NCBI GenBank assembly: GCA_902617025.1
Contig: CACMVB010000006.1
Span: 1-64,000, forward strand
Reading direction: 5' to 3'
Source of the DNA: an uncultured Pelagibacteraceae bacterium
GTDB lineage: Bacteria; Pseudomonadota; Alphaproteobacteria; Pelagibacterales; Pelagibacteraceae
Length of the DNA: 64,000 bases
The stretch's first letter is position 1; each line of letters begins with the position of its first letter. The translations under genes were made by a program, and so were the position numbers. Below are positions 44,053 to 54,790 of this stretch, piece after piece. The notes beneath the pieces are model-generated. The model had not been told where the DNA came from, did not search any database, and worked only from the letters and a program-made list of their open reading frames with translations.

Positions 44053-45948
44053 ATGAATATGAGAAATCTAGTAATGTGGGTAATTATAGTTTTACTTTCT
44101 GTGGGGCTATTCAATATGTTTCAAGACCCAAACAAAATCAGTTCAGAAGCTAATACACTGCCTTTCTCAAATTTCTTAAACGAAGTTGACGCAGGAAGAG
44201 TTGTAGAGGTAAAAATTCAAGGTAATAACATTTCAGGAATTCTAGCAGATGGAAATAAATTTTCTACATATTCTCCAAACTACCCTGAATTAGTAGATAA
44301 ACTTTCATCAAAAGGAGTTAGCATAGTTGCCTCACCTCAAGAAGATAAGATGCCATCACTTCTAGGAATTTTATTATCTTGGTTTCCAATGTTACTATTA
44401 ATTGGTGTTTGGATATTTTTCATGCGTCAGATGCAAGGCGGTAAAGGTGGTGCAATGGGTTTTGGAAGATCCAAAGCAAAATTACTTAATGAAGCTCAGG
44501 GTAAAGTTACTTTTAATGATGTAGCAGGTGTTGAAGAGGCTAAAGAGGAAGTCGAGGAGATAGTTGAATTTTTAAAGGATCCAAAAAAATTTAGTAGGTT
44601 GGGTGGAAAAATTCCTAAGGGAGCACTTTTAATTGGCCCTCCTGGAACTGGAAAAACATTATTAGCTAAAGCGATCGCAGGGGAAGCAAATGTTCCATTT
44701 TTCTCAATTTCTGGGTCTGACTTTGTAGAAATGTTTGTTGGTGTAGGTGCATCTAGAGTAAGAGATATGTTCGAGCAGGGAAAAAAACATTCTCCTTGTA
44801 TTATATTTATAGATGAGATTGATGCGGTTGGTCGTAGCAGAGGCGCTGGTTTAGGTGGAGGTAACGACGAAAGAGAGCAAACTCTAAATCAACTACTTGT
44901 GGAAATGGACGGATTTGATACTAATGAAGGAATTATTTTAATCGCTGCAACAAACAGACCCGACGTCTTAGACCCAGCATTATTAAGGCCAGGGAGATTT
45001 GACAGACAGGTTGTAGTTGGAAACCCAGATATAATCGGAAGAGAGCAGATTTTAAAAGTTCATATTAAAAAAATTAATACAGGTCCAGATGTTAAATTAA
45101 GAACTATTGCAAGAGGAACTCCGGGATTTTCAGGCGCTGACCTTGCTAATTTAATAAACGAGTCCGCATTACTTGCTGCAAGAAAAAATAAAAGAGTTGT
45201 TACTATGTCCGATATTGAAGAAGCGAAAGATAAAGTGATGATGGGTGCAGAGAGAAGATCTATGGTCATGTCAGAAGATGAAAAAAAACTTACTGCTTAT
45301 CATGAAGGAGGTCATGCAATTGTAGCTCTTAACGAAAAAGCCTCAGATCCAATTCACAAAGCAACAATTATACCTAGAGGTAGAGCTTTAGGTATGGTAA
45401 TGAGACTTCCAGAGAGAGACCAATTATCAGTTACTAGAGAAAAAATGCATGCAGACATTGCGGTAGCAATGGGTGGAAGAATTGCAGAGGAAATTATATT
45501 CGGTCACGATAAAGTGACTTCAGGTGCCTCATCAGATATAGAAATGGTTACCAAAATGGCAAAAAATATGGTTACTAAATATGGTATGACTAAAGAACTA
45601 GGTGCTATTGCCTATGGTGAAAATGAAGAAGAAGTATTCCTAGGAAGATCTGTTACCAAACAACAAAACATGTCAGAAGAAACAGCAAAAAAAATTGACG
45701 AAGAGGTGAAAAAAATTGTAGACAAAGGATATGAAAGAGCAAGAAAAGTCCTTACTGAAAAGATAGACGATCTTCACAAAATTGCTAAAGCATTACTTGT
45801 CTATGAGACACTTTCAGGCGATGAAATAAGAGATTTAATATTAAAAAATATAAAACCAACTAGATCGTTTAAAGAAGAAGAAAATGATGAAGGAACTTCC
45901 TCATCAGCACTAGGCTCAATAGGTTTAAAACCGAAACCAGCAATTTAA
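44053..45948 (+). CDS. ftsH: ATP-dependent zinc metalloprotease FtsH
   Basis: A 631-residue membrane-anchored AAA+ protease. Two N-terminal membrane helices (about 4-22 and 103-123) flank a periplasmic loop. Walker A GPPGTGKT is at 195-202, Walker [13 protein letters not shown] near 252-263, the SRH near [19 protein letters not shown], and the zinc site HEGGH near residue 420. It degrades membrane and regulatory proteins, including RpoH in other bacteria, and rpoH is 5 kb away. Confidence 0.98.
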   Translation: MNMRNLVMWVIIVLLSVGLFNMFQDPNKISSEANTLPFSNFLNEVDAGRVVEVKIQGNNISGILADGNKFSTYSPNYPELVDKLSSKGVSIVASPQEDKMPSLLGILLSWFPMLLLIGVWIFFMRQMQGGKGGAMGFGRSKAKLLNEAQGKVTFNDVAGVEEAKEEVEEIVEFLKDPKKFSRLGGKIPKGALLIGPPGTGKTLLAKAIAGEANVPFFSISGSDFVEMFVGVGASRVRDMFEQGKKHSPCIIFIDEIDAVGRSRGAGLGGGNDEREQTLNQLLVEMDGFDTNEGIILIAATNRPDVLDPALLRPGRFDRQVVVGNPDIIGREQILKVHIKKINTGPDVKLRTIARGTPGFSGADLANLINESALLAARKNKRVVTMSDIEEAKDKVMMGAERRSMVMSEDEKKLTAYHEGGHAIVALNEKASDPIHKATIIPRGRALGMVMRLPERDQLSVTREKMHADIAVAMGGRIAEEIIFGHDKVTSGASSDIEMVTKMAKNMVTKYGMTKELGAIAYGENEEEVFLGRSVTKQQNMSEETAKKIDEEVKKIVDKGYERARKVLTEKIDDLHKIAKALLVYETLSGDEIRDLILKNIKPTRSFKEEENDEGTSSSALGSIGLKPKPAI

Positions 45949-45955
45949 TCATTTT

Positions 45956-47020
45956 ATGATTAAATATTACACAAGGGCGTGTAATTTTTATCATGGCAAT
46001 CAAGCTAAAATTTTAATCAAGAACAATCTTGCTTTACCACTTTGTGGAAATTCTCAAATTGCATTTGATCATCTTGAGATCTTTTCTAGAAAAAATAAAA
46101 AAATATCAAGTAAGATTTTACATTTTAAAAATATTAAAAATCTTAAGCTGAAAGAAAAGAAAAAAATTAAGATAGACTTAAAAAAGATTATATCAAAAAG
46201 AAAAAATTTCTTGAATTATGTTAATTTTAGCAAAACCACGATCATGGGTATATTAAATTTGACCCCAGATAGTTTTTCAGATGGAGGAAAATTTAATAAA
46301 AAAAGAGAGTCATTCAAACAAATAGATAACTTAGTTAAATCAGGTGCAAAAATAATTGACGTTGGAGGAGAGTCAACAAGACCTGGATCTAAAACAATTC
46401 ATCCAAAAATTGAATGGGGAAGAGTAGAAAAAGTAATAAGAAACTTCAAAAAAAGATATAATAAAATGTGTTTATCTTTCGATACGAGAAAATTAAATCT
46501 AATGGTAAAAGGCATTAAATCTGGAGTTGACTTAATTAATGATGTTTCTGGATTTGAGTATGATAAAGAGTCACTTAAAAATTTAAAAAAATATAAAATC
46601 CCGAAAGTCTTACATCATATGCAGGGGACACCTCAAGATATGCAAAAAAACCCAAAATATAAAAATGTATTACTAGATATTTACGATTATTTTGAAAATA
46701 AAATTAATAATCAATTTAATGATAAAAAAATTATACTAGATCCTGGTATTGGTTTTGGTAAAACATTGAAACATAATTTGACTTTATTATCTAAAATTTC
46801 TTTGTTTCATAGTCTTGGATTTCCAATTTTAGTTGGAACTTCTAGAAAGAGATTTATAAATCAAATTTCTGGAAAGTTTGATAGCAAAGATAGAACTGGT
46901 GGGACAATAGCCTCAGTTTTATACTTATTGTCTCAAGGAGTACAAGTATTCAGAGTACATAATGTGAATGAGGTAAAACAAGGAATTCTAGTTTTTGAAA
47001 AAATACTTTATAGTAAATGA
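45956..47020 (+). CDS. folP: Dihydropteroate synthase
   Basis: A 354-residue enzyme condensing pterin diphosphate with p-aminobenzoate. The catalytic barrel starts near residue 97 with MGILNLTPDSFSDGG; GGESTRPGSK, SFDTRK, NDVSGF, DPGIGFGKT and VGTSRKRFI all follow. About 90 residues precede the barrel, starting MIKYYTRACNFYHG, a basic extension of unknown role. It starts 7 nt after ftsH and overlaps glmM by 4 nt; in many alphaproteobacteria ftsH-folP-glmM is a conserved order. Confidence 0.95.
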   Translation: MIKYYTRACNFYHGNQAKILIKNNLALPLCGNSQIAFDHLEIFSRKNKKISSKILHFKNIKNLKLKEKKKIKIDLKKIISKRKNFLNYVNFSKTTIMGILNLTPDSFSDGGKFNKKRESFKQIDNLVKSGAKIIDVGGESTRPGSKTIHPKIEWGRVEKVIRNFKKRYNKMCLSFDTRKLNLMVKGIKSGVDLINDVSGFEYDKESLKNLKKYKIPKVLHHMQGTPQDMQKNPKYKNVLLDIYDYFENKINNQFNDKKIILDPGIGFGKTLKHNLTLLSKISLFHSLGFPILVGTSRKRFINQISGKFDSKDRTGGTIASVLYLLSQGVQVFRVHNVNEVKQGILVFEKILYSK

Positions 47021-48360
47021 TCAATAAATATTTTGGAACAGATGGTATTAGGGGTACTGTAAATCAAGGAAATATTACAGGGGAAAAGTTTTTCAAATTT
47101 GGTCTTGCGTCTGGAACTTACTTCAAAAATCAGAAAAAAAATAAACAAATAGCAATAATAGCTAAAGACACAAGATTATCTGGTTATACTTTAGAACCTG
47201 CGCTAGTATCAGGCCTTGTGTCAGGCGGCATGCATGTTTTTACTTTAGGACCACTACCGACAAATGGACTAGCGATGTTAACAAAAAAAATGAAAGCAAA
47301 CATGGGCATAATGATAACAGCTTCTCATAATTCATTTTATGATAATGGCCTGAAACTTTTTGGGCCTGATGGAATGAAACTTTCAGATAAAATTGAGAGG
47401 AAAATTGAGAAATTAATAGATGCAAAGATAACAGATCAATTATCAGATCCTAAATTCCTAGGTAGAGTTAAAAGATTAGAAGATGGGAATGAAAGATATA
47501 TAAAAATTTTACAGAGTAACTTTCCGAAAAATTTTAATCTAAAAGGTTTGAAAATTGTTCTAGATTGTGCAAATGGTGCAAGTTATAAATCTGCTCCAAA
47601 ATTGCTTAAAATTCTGGGTGCCAAAGTTATTTCAATTGGAGTACAGCCTAATGGCCTTAACATTAATAAAAAATGTGGCTCTACTTATCCAAATAAGATA
47701 AAAGCCGCTGTTAAAAAATTTAAAGCACATGTAGGTATCTCATTTGATGGTGACGCTGATAGAATTATTATGTGTGATGAAAAAGGTAAAATTGTAGATG
47801 GTGATCAAATTATTGCAATGCTCGCAAAAAGATGGAAATCAAAAAAGATACTTAAGGGAGGTGTGATCGGAACTTTAATGTCGAATTATGGCTTAGAAAA
47901 ATTTCTAAAAGATGAAAAAATAAAATTTTATAGGTCTAAAGTTGGAGATAGATATGTTAAGGAAAAAATGAAAAAATTGAATTTTAATCTGGGTGGAGAG
48001 CAATCTGGTCATATAATACTTGGTAAATTTGCTACTACAGGCGATGGACTTTTAGTTGCATTAGAAGTTTTATTCTCACTAAGAAAGAATAAGAAGGCAA
48101 GTAAATTATTGAACGTATTCGACCCTATGCCTCAAATCTTAGAAAACATTAAAGTCAAAGATAAAGATATTATTGATCTACCTAAATGTAAAAATGTAAT
48201 TAAATCAGCGCATCTAATAATGGGCCGACATGGAAGAATTTTAGTAAGAAAATCTGGAACTGAACCAATAATAAGAATAATGGCTGAGTCGCGTAATAAA
48301 ACTTTAATTTCAAAGTGTATAAATTTAATAAAAAAATCAATAAAACAACTTGAAACCTAG
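47017..48360 (+). CDS. glmM: Phosphoglucosamine mutase
   Basis: A 447-residue alpha-D-phosphohexomutase making glucosamine-1-phosphate for UDP-GlcNAc. FGTDGIRG is near residues 6-13, the phosphoserine loop TASHN (Ser103), the Mg2+ loop SFDGDADR near 244-251, the sugar-binding GGEQSGH near 326-332, and the phosphate-binding RKSGTEPIIRIM near the C-terminus. It supplies precursors for peptidoglycan and LPS. It overlaps thiD by 11 nt. Confidence 0.97.
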   Translation: MINKYFGTDGIRGTVNQGNITGEKFFKFGLASGTYFKNQKKNKQIAIIAKDTRLSGYTLEPALVSGLVSGGMHVFTLGPLPTNGLAMLTKKMKANMGIMITASHNSFYDNGLKLFGPDGMKLSDKIERKIEKLIDAKITDQLSDPKFLGRVKRLEDGNERYIKILQSNFPKNFNLKGLKIVLDCANGASYKSAPKLLKILGAKVISIGVQPNGLNINKKCGSTYPNKIKAAVKKFKAHVGISFDGDADRIIMCDEKGKIVDGDQIIAMLAKRWKSKKILKGGVIGTLMSNYGLEKFLKDEKIKFYRSKVGDRYVKEKMKKLNFNLGGEQSGHIILGKFATTGDGLLVALEVLFSLRKNKKASKLLNVFDPMPQILENIKVKDKDIIDLPKCKNVIKSAHLIMGRHGRILVRKSGTEPIIRIMAESRNKTLISKCINLIKKSIKQLET

Positions 48361-49162
48361 ATCTAAAATTTTAATTGTTGCTGGTTCTGACTCTTCAGGA
48401 GGAGCAGGAATACAAGCAGATATAAAAACAATTACATCTTTAGGAGGCTATGCAATGACTGCAGTGACAGCGATTACTGCACAGAATACCACTGGAGTAA
48501 TCTCTGTTAAACCTATCAGTCCTAAAGAAATAGAAAAACAGATTTTATTTACATGCAAAGATATAAACCCAGATGCTATAAAAATAGGCATGCTTCATTC
48601 TTCAAAGGTGATTGAAACAATATCGAGAACATTAAAAAAAGTAAAAACAAAAAAAATAGTTTTAGACCCAGTAATGATTGCTAAAGGAGGTGCAAAATTA
48701 ATAAGTAAGTCTGCTGTACAAACCTTGAAGAAAAATTTAATAAAAAAAGTATTTTTAATAACACCAAATATTCCAGAAGCTGAAATCCTTACAAAAATTA
48801 AGATAAGAAGCACTGATGATATGATTAAAGCAGCAAAGATATTATTAACATATGGAGTTAAAAATGTTTTACTTAAAGGTGGTCATATTAATTCAGACAT
48901 TTTGACTGATATTTACTTGAATAAATATGAAAAAATAATTTTCAAAAATAAAAAGATTAAAACTAAAAATACCCATGGCACAGGTTGTACTTTATCTAGT
49001 GCAATAGCAACATTTTTATCGTGTGGAAAACCTCTAAAGAAATCTTGTGAGTTAGGAATTAAATATGTTAACCAAGCTATTAAATCTAATTTAGTTTATG
49101 GAAAAGGTCATGGACCAATAAATCATTTAAATTCAATTATAGTGGATAAAAAATTTATATAA
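48350..49162 (+). CDS. thiD: Hydroxymethylpyrimidine (phospho)kinase ThiD
   Basis: A 270-residue ribokinase-fold enzyme phosphorylating [20 protein letters not shown] is at residues 11-27, ALxAQNTTGV-like ITAQNTTGV follows, [12 protein letters not shown] lies in the centre and [14 protein letters not shown] carries the catalytic anion hole. It starts with TTG at 48350; no ATG is found before the conserved motif. It fits a salvage of pyrimidine precursors known for SAR11. Confidence 0.94.
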   Translation: MKPRSKILIVAGSDSSGGAGIQADIKTITSLGGYAMTAVTAITAQNTTGVISVKPISPKEIEKQILFTCKDINPDAIKIGMLHSSKVIETISRTLKKVKTKKIVLDPVMIAKGGAKLISKSAVQTLKKNLIKKVFLITPNIPEAEILTKIKIRSTDDMIKAAKILLTYGVKNVLLKGGHINSDILTDIYLNKYEKIIFKNKKIKTKNTHGTGCTLSSAIATFLSCGKPLKKSCELGIKYVNQAIKSNLVYGKGHGPINHLNSIIVDKKFI

Positions 49163-50454
49163 TGAAAAATGTTGTAGTTGTAGGATCACAGTGGGGAGAC
49201 GAGGGTAAAGGAAAAATTGTAGATTGGCTATCAAGTGAAGCTGATGTTGTGGTTCGTTTTCAAGGAGGGCATAATGCAGGCCATACATTAGTGATAGACA
49301 AAAAAGTATTTAAACTAAGATTGTTACCATCTGGAATTGTGAGAGATAGCAAAGTTTCTATTCTTGGAAACGGAGTTGTGATCGATCCTTGGGCACTGCT
49401 TGATGAGATAAATGAAATTCAAAAAAAAGGTGTCAAAGTAACCCCAGAAAACTTCATGATATCTGAGTCTTCTTCTTTAATACTTCCTTTCCATCAAGAA
49501 ATGGATGAAATAAGAGAAAACGCTGCTGGAGAAGGAAAGATTGGAACAACAAGGAGAGGAATAGGACCTTGCTATGAGGACAAAGTAGGCAGGAGATCTA
49601 TCAGAGTTATGGACCTTAGGTCAGAAAGTAATTTAGATAATAGATTAGAAAATGTTCTATTGCATCATAACGCAATTAGAAAAGGACTTAAAAAGAAAGT
49701 ATTCAAAAAAGAAGAACTTAAAAAAAAACTATTAAAAATAGCTCCAGAAATATTAAAGTTTGCAAAACCTGTATGGCTTAAACTTAAAGAATTTAAGAAT
49801 GAGAGAAAAAAAGTATTATTTGAGGGAGCTCAGGGAATTCTTTTAGACGTCGATCATGGTACCTATCCTTTTGTCACATCATCTAATACTTTACCTGCTA
49901 CGGCTGCAACTGGGTCTGGAACTGGTCCAGAAAACATAGGATATATCCTTGGAATTACAAAAGCATATACAACGAGAGTTGGAAGTGGTCCTTTTCCGAC
50001 AGAGCTTAAAAATGAAATTGGCGAAGCTTTAGGAAAAAAAGGAAACGAATTTGGAACGGTGACTGCTAGGAAGAGAAGATGCGGATGGTTTGATGGAGTT
50101 CTAGTTCGACAAACAATTAATATTTCTGGCATAAATGGAATAGCCCTCACAAAGTTAGATGTATTGGATGAGCTTGAAGAAATAAAGATGTGTATAGGTT
50201 ATAAATTGAATGGAAAAAAAATTGATTACTTACCTGCAGCATCTGAAGATCAATTTAACATCAAGCCTATTTACAAGTCATTTAGTGGTTGGAAAAGTAA
50301 GACACAGGGAATAAGGAATATGCAAGATTTACCTGAAAATGCAAAAAAATATGTTTATGCATTAGAAGATTTTATCGGAGCAAAAGTTTCAAGTATCTCA
50401 ACTAGTCCTGAGCGTGATGATACAATTCTTATAGAAGATCCTTTTAAATCTTAA
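49162..50454 (+). CDS. purA: Adenylosuccinate synthetase
   Basis: A 430-residue GTP-dependent enzyme forming adenylosuccinate from IMP and aspartate. [16 protein letters not shown] is at residues 8-23, [10 protein letters not shown] near 36-45, [14 protein letters not shown] near 128-141, [37 protein letters not shown] and a C-terminal TSPERDDTI. It shares its first base with the thiD stop, and its stop overlaps that of the convergent rpoH by 4 nt (TTAA). Confidence 0.97.
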   Translation: MKNVVVVGSQWGDEGKGKIVDWLSSEADVVVRFQGGHNAGHTLVIDKKVFKLRLLPSGIVRDSKVSILGNGVVIDPWALLDEINEIQKKGVKVTPENFMISESSSLILPFHQEMDEIRENAAGEGKIGTTRRGIGPCYEDKVGRRSIRVMDLRSESNLDNRLENVLLHHNAIRKGLKKKVFKKEELKKKLLKIAPEILKFAKPVWLKLKEFKNERKKVLFEGAQGILLDVDHGTYPFVTSSNTLPATAATGSGTGPENIGYILGITKAYTTRVGSGPFPTELKNEIGEALGKKGNEFGTVTARKRRCGWFDGVLVRQTINISGINGIALTKLDVLDELEEIKMCIGYKLNGKKIDYLPAASEDQFNIKPIYKSFSGWKSKTQGIRNMQDLPENAKKYVYALEDFIGAKVSSISTSPERDDTILIEDPFKS

Positions 50455-51344
50455 CTCGCTGGAAGTAAGTTTTTAGACTTTCCAGCATTAATCATTGTTT
50501 TTTGTAACTTTTCAAAGGCCTTCGTTTCAATTTGTCTAATTCTTTCTCTGCTTATGCTGTATTTTTTGCTTAGCTCCTCTAAAGTTGAGGGATTATCAAT
50601 TAATCTTCTTGCTATAATTATTTCTTTTTCTCTCTCGTTTAAAACTTTCATCGCACTTTCTAATAGCTCTTTCTTGTCATTATATTCTTGTTTCTGGGAC
50701 ACTAATAATTCTTGATCTAAACTATCGTCTACTAACCAATCTTGCCATTCATCATTCTCACCATCTTTAATAGGGTCATTTAATGATTTTTCTTGACCCA
50801 TCATTCTCCTATTCATATTGATTACCTCTTTTGAATCAACATCTAATCTATTTGAGATTTCTTTTACCTGTTCATCTTTTAAATCTCCTTCTTGGTCAGG
50901 TGCTATTTGGTTTTTTATTTTCTTTAAATTAAAAAAAAGTTTCTTCTGTGCAGTTGTAGTGCCCATTTTAACTAAACTCCAAGACCTTAAAACATACTCT
51001 TGTATTGCTGCTTTAATCCACCACATTGCATATGTTGCTAATCTAAAACCTTTGTCTGGGTCAAATTTTTTTACAGCTTGCATTAATCCTAAATTACCTT
51101 CAGAAATTAGCTCGTTGACTGGTAAACCATAACCTCTATATCCCATAGCAATTTTTGCAACTAGCCTTAAGTGACTTGTAACTAATTTATGTGCAGATTG
51201 TAAATTTCCATTTTCTCGCCAATTTTTGGCAAGCATGTATTCTTCTTCAGCATCTAACATCGGAAATTTTTTAATTTGCGATAGATAAACCGATAATCCC
51301 CCTACAGATGGTGATGGCAAATTACTAATGCTATTATTTTTCAT
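50451..51344 (-). CDS. rpoH: Heat-shock sigma factor RpoH (sigma-32)
   Basis: A 297-residue sigma-70-family factor. Region 1.2/2 has [25 protein letters not shown], region 2.4 [21 protein letters not shown], the RpoH box [10 protein letters not shown] just after, and a C-terminal [21 protein letters not shown]. It directs transcription of heat-shock genes. ftsH, whose product degrades it in other bacteria, lies nearby. It is divergent from no gene; rluD is upstream on the same strand by 30 nt. Confidence 0.96.
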   Translation of the reverse strand: MKNNSISNLPSPSVGGLSVYLSQIKKFPMLDAEEEYMLAKNWRENGNLQSAHKLVTSHLRLVAKIAMGYRGYGLPVNELISEGNLGLMQAVKKFDPDKGFRLATYAMWWIKAAIQEYVLRSWSLVKMGTTTAQKKLFFNLKKIKNQIAPDQEGDLKDEQVKEISNRLDVDSKEVINMNRRMMGQEKSLNDPIKDGENDEWQDWLVDDSLDQELLVSQKQEYNDKKELLESAMKVLNEREKEIIIARRLIDNPSTLEELSKKYSISRERIRQIETKAFEKLQKTMINAGKSKNLLPAS

Positions 51345-51374
51345 AAGAAAGATTTATATATTATTTTTAATTTT

Positions 51375-52355
51375 TCAACTAGTCAGATCTTCTAAAATAT
51401 TAAGTATTTTCTTTAAATTTCTTGGTATTTTTGACTCAAATTTAACTAAGAAATTTTTTGTTGGATGTATAAATTCAAGAGTTTGTGCATGGAGAGCTTG
51501 ACCGTCTAAATTTTCTAAAGCTTCTAAAAAATTTTTATTAATATTTTTAAATTTTAAATTTTTTTTTCCATATTGTTTATCTCCAAGTAAAGATGATCCT
51601 TTATGGTTAATATGAACTCTGATTTGGTGGGTTCTTCCAGTTTCTAATTCACATTCTAAGAGGCTTATTTTAGGAATATTTTTTATGACAAAAACTTTTA
51701 ATGTTTTATAATTTGTTATTGCCTTTTTTCCTCTTACCTCACTTACAGACATCAACTGCCTGTTCTTTTTGCTTCTGGAAATCAATGTTTCTACACGACC
51801 GTTTAGTGGCCTGATGACTCCCCACACAAGACATATATATTTTCTTCCAATAGAATGATTAGCAAATTGTTCCCCAAGTTTTGAGTGGGCTATATTATTT
51901 TTTGCTACTACCAAAAGCCCAGTTGTATTTTTATCAATTCTGTGGACTATGCCAGGTCGTAGATGCCCATTAAGATTAGATAAGTTTTTTTTATATTTAT
52001 GCACTAATGCATTTGCTAAGGTATTTTCAAAATTTCCAGCTCCAGGGTGAACCACCATACCCTTAGGTTTATCTATTACTAGAATATCCTCATCTTCAAA
52101 TACTATGTTAAGTTTAATATTTTTAGGATTTAATTTATTGTCTTTTTTTAAATCAATTTGAAAATTTATTTGGTCATTAGTTTTAATTTTTGAAGATGGT
52201 GAACAGACAATCTTATTATTTATACTTAAATTACCTTTTTTGATTTGCTTTGTTAAAAATGAGCGAGTGTATTCCTTAATTTTTTCAGATAAAAATACAT
52301 CAACTCTTTTAAAACTATCTACCTTTTTAACTGAGAATTTTATTGTTTTATTCAT
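51375..52355 (-). CDS. rluD: 23S rRNA pseudouridine synthase RluD
   Basis: A 326-residue RluA-family enzyme: an N-terminal S4 domain (RVDVFLSEKIKEYTRSFLTKQIKKG) and a catalytic domain with GMVVHPGAGN near 98-107, the catalytic aspartate in HRIDKNTTGLLVV near 136-148, and the C-terminal GRTHQIRVHINHKG. It likely modifies 23S rRNA helix 69 positions. It lies directly upstream of rpoH, same strand, and divergent from tRNA-Arg. Confidence 0.94.
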   Translation of the reverse strand: MNKTIKFSVKKVDSFKRVDVFLSEKIKEYTRSFLTKQIKKGNLSINNKIVCSPSSKIKTNDQINFQIDLKKDNKLNPKNIKLNIVFEDEDILVIDKPKGMVVHPGAGNFENTLANALVHKYKKNLSNLNGHLRPGIVHRIDKNTTGLLVVAKNNIAHSKLGEQFANHSIGRKYICLVWGVIRPLNGRVETLISRSKKNRQLMSVSEVRGKKAITNYKTLKVFVIKNIPKISLLECELETGRTHQIRVHINHKGSSLLGDKQYGKKNLKFKNINKNFLEALENLDGQALHAQTLEFIHPTKNFLVKFESKIPRNLKKILNILEDLTS

Positions 52356-52380
52356 AAATTAATTTAGATTATTAAATATT

Positions 52381-52458
52381 GCGCCGGTAGCTTCAACTGG
52401 ATAGAGCGCCGGATTTCGGCTCCGGAGGTTATGGGTTCGACTCCTATCCGGCGCACCA
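52381..52458 (+). tRNA. tRNA-Arg (TCG)
   Basis: Acceptor GCGCCGG pairs with CCGGCGC. The anticodon stem CCGGA/TCCGG closes the loop TTTCGGC with anticodon TCG, and the T arm is ATGGG/CCTAT with TTCGACT. CCA is encoded. Two bases after it lies the end of the convergent GT17 gene. Confidence 0.93.
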
Positions 52459-52460
52459 AA

Positions 52461-53273
52461 TTATAAAATCCATTCTTTTAATTTTTGTTTATTTTCTCTA
52501 ATATAATCCGGAAAAGTTTCATCAATTTCAACTTTTTTATATTTAATATCCCGATCAAATAAATCTAATCCTTTAGAAATTTTATGTTCTATATTATTCA
52601 AATCTGTAAATTCACTTACATTATATTCTTGGTGAGCGTAAGACTTAATTTTTTTTATTATTGAATCAGGATTTTTTAAAAAACTAAAATGCCAACCACC
52701 TTCATTAATCAATTGTATATCCCTTTTAAAAAATTTCCAAAATGGTTTTTTCTTTATCTTTATATCTCTCAACCACTGAGGTGACTTAAGAAACTTTTTC
52801 TTACAAATCTTTGTTCCAGCCCAATAGCCATCACTCACATTTAACAAATTTATTTTTGATTGAAAATTTCTCTGTAAAAAACATGCATAAATATTATTTA
52901 TATCAAATTCACTTATTTTTTTTGGATTGGGAATTTCATCTATATCTGAGATCATTATCAAATCTTCATCTGCAAATTTTTTATAACCCTTTTCTAGGGA
53001 ATTTCTTTGAAACTGATCCCTAATATGGCTTTTGTTCCAACCCTTTTTAAAATTTTTAATATCTCTAGGCAAATCATCTATTACAATATAATCAATCTTG
53101 TCTTCAAATTTTTTAAATTTATTTATATCAAAGTTGAGCTTTTTTTCTTGTCCAGCATGAGTTCTCGTTGCTTCAACTATTATGAATTTATCAACTTTTT
53201 TATGAAGAGTGTTAAGTCTTATTTCTAAAACAAGATCTTCATCAAAATACATAAAACAGTCAATTAATTTCAT
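52461..53273 (-). CDS. Glycosyltransferase family 17-like
   Basis: A 270-residue protein resembling GT17 (beta-1,4-N-acetylglucosaminyltransferase, MGAT3-like). MKLIDCFMYFDEDLVLEIRLNTL, FIIVEATRTHAG, a DDLP motif, MISDIDEIPNP and GGWHFSFLKNP are typical. The DxD-like SDIDE is near residues 115-119. Bacterial members modify surface glycans. It lies outside the main variable region, between tRNA-Arg and an ABC-2 exporter, and may work with that exporter on a surface polymer. Confidence 0.8.
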   Translation of the reverse strand: MKLIDCFMYFDEDLVLEIRLNTLHKKVDKFIIVEATRTHAGQEKKLNFDINKFKKFEDKIDYIVIDDLPRDIKNFKKGWNKSHIRDQFQRNSLEKGYKKFADEDLIMISDIDEIPNPKKISEFDINNIYACFLQRNFQSKINLLNVSDGYWAGTKICKKKFLKSPQWLRDIKIKKKPFWKFFKRDIQLINEGGWHFSFLKNPDSIIKKIKSYAHQEYNVSEFTDLNNIEHKISKGLDLFDRDIKYKKVEIDETFPDYIRENKQKLKEWIL

Positions 53274-53277
53274 TTTA

Positions 53278-54069
53278 TTATTCGCCCATATTTATCAAAG
53301 TTCCTCGTTTTTTTGCTCCAAAATAAGACGCATAAAAAACTATAATACCAAAAACAAAATAAATGAGTGAAATCCCAATTGATTTAAATATATTTAAGTA
53401 ATTCACATTTTCAGTCATAAGAATATTTCTCATCTCCTCAAATATATGAACAAGGGGAAGAGCCTTTGCAATTATTTGTAGAGCATATGGTAAAATTTCA
53501 ATTGGATAATATATGCATCCTAAAGGTGCTAGAAAAAATAAACTTGCCCAAGCTATATTTTCGAAAGAAGGCCCGTACCTTAGCAATCCTGAGGTAACAA
53601 GAAGACCTAAGGTAATTCCAAATAAATACAAAGACAATAATAAAAAAATTAATGGTACGCCTAAATTTAAAACTGAAACCCCAAACAAAGGTATAGCAAT
53701 TAAAACTGCTGGCACTAAACCTATGAGTGTTCTGAGTATTGCGGTAAAAGTTAAAGCAGCAATAATTTCTCTAATTTTTATAGGAGCAATAAATAAATTA
53801 GTAAAATTTCTACTCCAAATTTCTTCTAAAAACATCATATTAAAACTTATGCTAGCTCTAAACAAGAAATCATAAAGTATTGCTGCGGTCAAAATAATAC
53901 CTATAGTATTGTTATAGTATTCAGAATTTAAAGTGAAAAATTTTGATATAAACCCCCAGAGAAAAATTTGTACTGTAGGCCAATAAATAAGATCTAATAC
54001 TCTTGGAAAAGAATTGATTATTAAATAAAGATGTCTTAGACCTAGAGCATATATTTTGTTAAAATTCAT
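53278..54069 (-). CDS. ABC-2 type export permease
   Basis: A 263-residue membrane protein with six hydrophobic segments in the ABC-2 arrangement. The LDLIYWPTVQIFLWGF beginning and the loop SFENIAWASLFFLAPLGCIYYPIEILPYALQIIAKALPLVHIFE are characteristic of polysaccharide/drug-type ABC-2 permeases. The ATP-binding gene upstream overlaps by 11 nt, forming a two-subunit exporter. The substrate is unknown; a lipid-linked glycan is plausible given the GT17 gene beside it. Confidence 0.85.
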   Translation of the reverse strand: MNFNKIYALGLRHLYLIINSFPRVLDLIYWPTVQIFLWGFISKFFTLNSEYYNNTIGIILTAAILYDFLFRASISFNMMFLEEIWSRNFTNLFIAPIKIREIIAALTFTAILRTLIGLVPAVLIAIPLFGVSVLNLGVPLIFLLLSLYLFGITLGLLVTSGLLRYGPSFENIAWASLFFLAPLGCIYYPIEILPYALQIIAKALPLVHIFEEMRNILMTENVNYLNIFKSIGISLIYFVFGIIVFYASYFGAKKRGTLINMGE

Positions 54070-54790
54070 CTTTACTCCTAGCGAGTTTTAAAAAAGTTTC
54101 TTCTAAATTATTTCTACCGTGTTTTTTTATTAGACCTTCACAAGTCCCACTATCTATAATTTTGCCTTGTCTCATCATTATTACACTATCACAAAGTCTT
54201 ACCACTTCATTCATATTGTGAGAAGCAAGCAAAATAGTTATCTTATTTTTTGATTTATAATCCTGAATGTAACTTCTTATGAAGTCTCCAATATCAGGAT
54301 CTAAGCTAGCAGTTGGTTCATCTAAAAGTAAAATCTCTGGTTTATTTATGAGTGATTTTGCCAGAGAGACTCTGTTTTTTTGACCCGAAGAAAGCTCACC
54401 AGTTTTCCTTGTAAAAAATTTTTTTATATCTAAATCTTCTGAAATTTCATGAATTCTATTATTAAGATTTTCTATACCATACAATCTTCCATAGATTTCA
54501 AGATTTTGTTTTACTGTTAATTTTTTTGGCAACTCAACGTATGGCGAAGCAAAATTAAATCTTTTTAAAATTTTATCTCTACTAATTTCATTAATATTTT
54601 TATTTTCTATTATTATTTCTCCTTTAGACGGAGTTACTAGTCCAAGAATCATCCCTATTGTTGTTGTTTTCCCGCATCCGTTTGGACCAAGTAGTCCAAC
54701 AGTATTATTTTTTTCAATATTAAAGTTAATATTATTTACAGCTAAATATTTATTAAAACTTTTAGTGAGATTTTTAATTTGTATAAACAT
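54059..54790 (-). CDS. ABC transporter ATP-binding protein
   Basis: A 243-residue nucleotide-binding subunit. Walker A GPNGCGKTT is at 35-43, the signature LSSGQKNRVSLAKSL near 129-141, Walker B ILLLDEPTASLDPD, and the His switch ASHNMNEV. It powers the ABC-2 permease encoded downstream. Its start shares a base with the tsaC stop. Confidence 0.93.
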   Translation of the reverse strand: MFIQIKNLTKSFNKYLAVNNINFNIEKNNTVGLLGPNGCGKTTTIGMILGLVTPSKGEIIIENKNINEISRDKILKRFNFASPYVELPKKLTVKQNLEIYGRLYGIENLNNRIHEISEDLDIKKFFTRKTGELSSGQKNRVSLAKSLINKPEILLLDEPTASLDPDIGDFIRSYIQDYKSKNKITILLASHNMNEVVRLCDSVIMMRQGKIIDSGTCEGLIKKHGRNNLEETFLKLARSKDEF

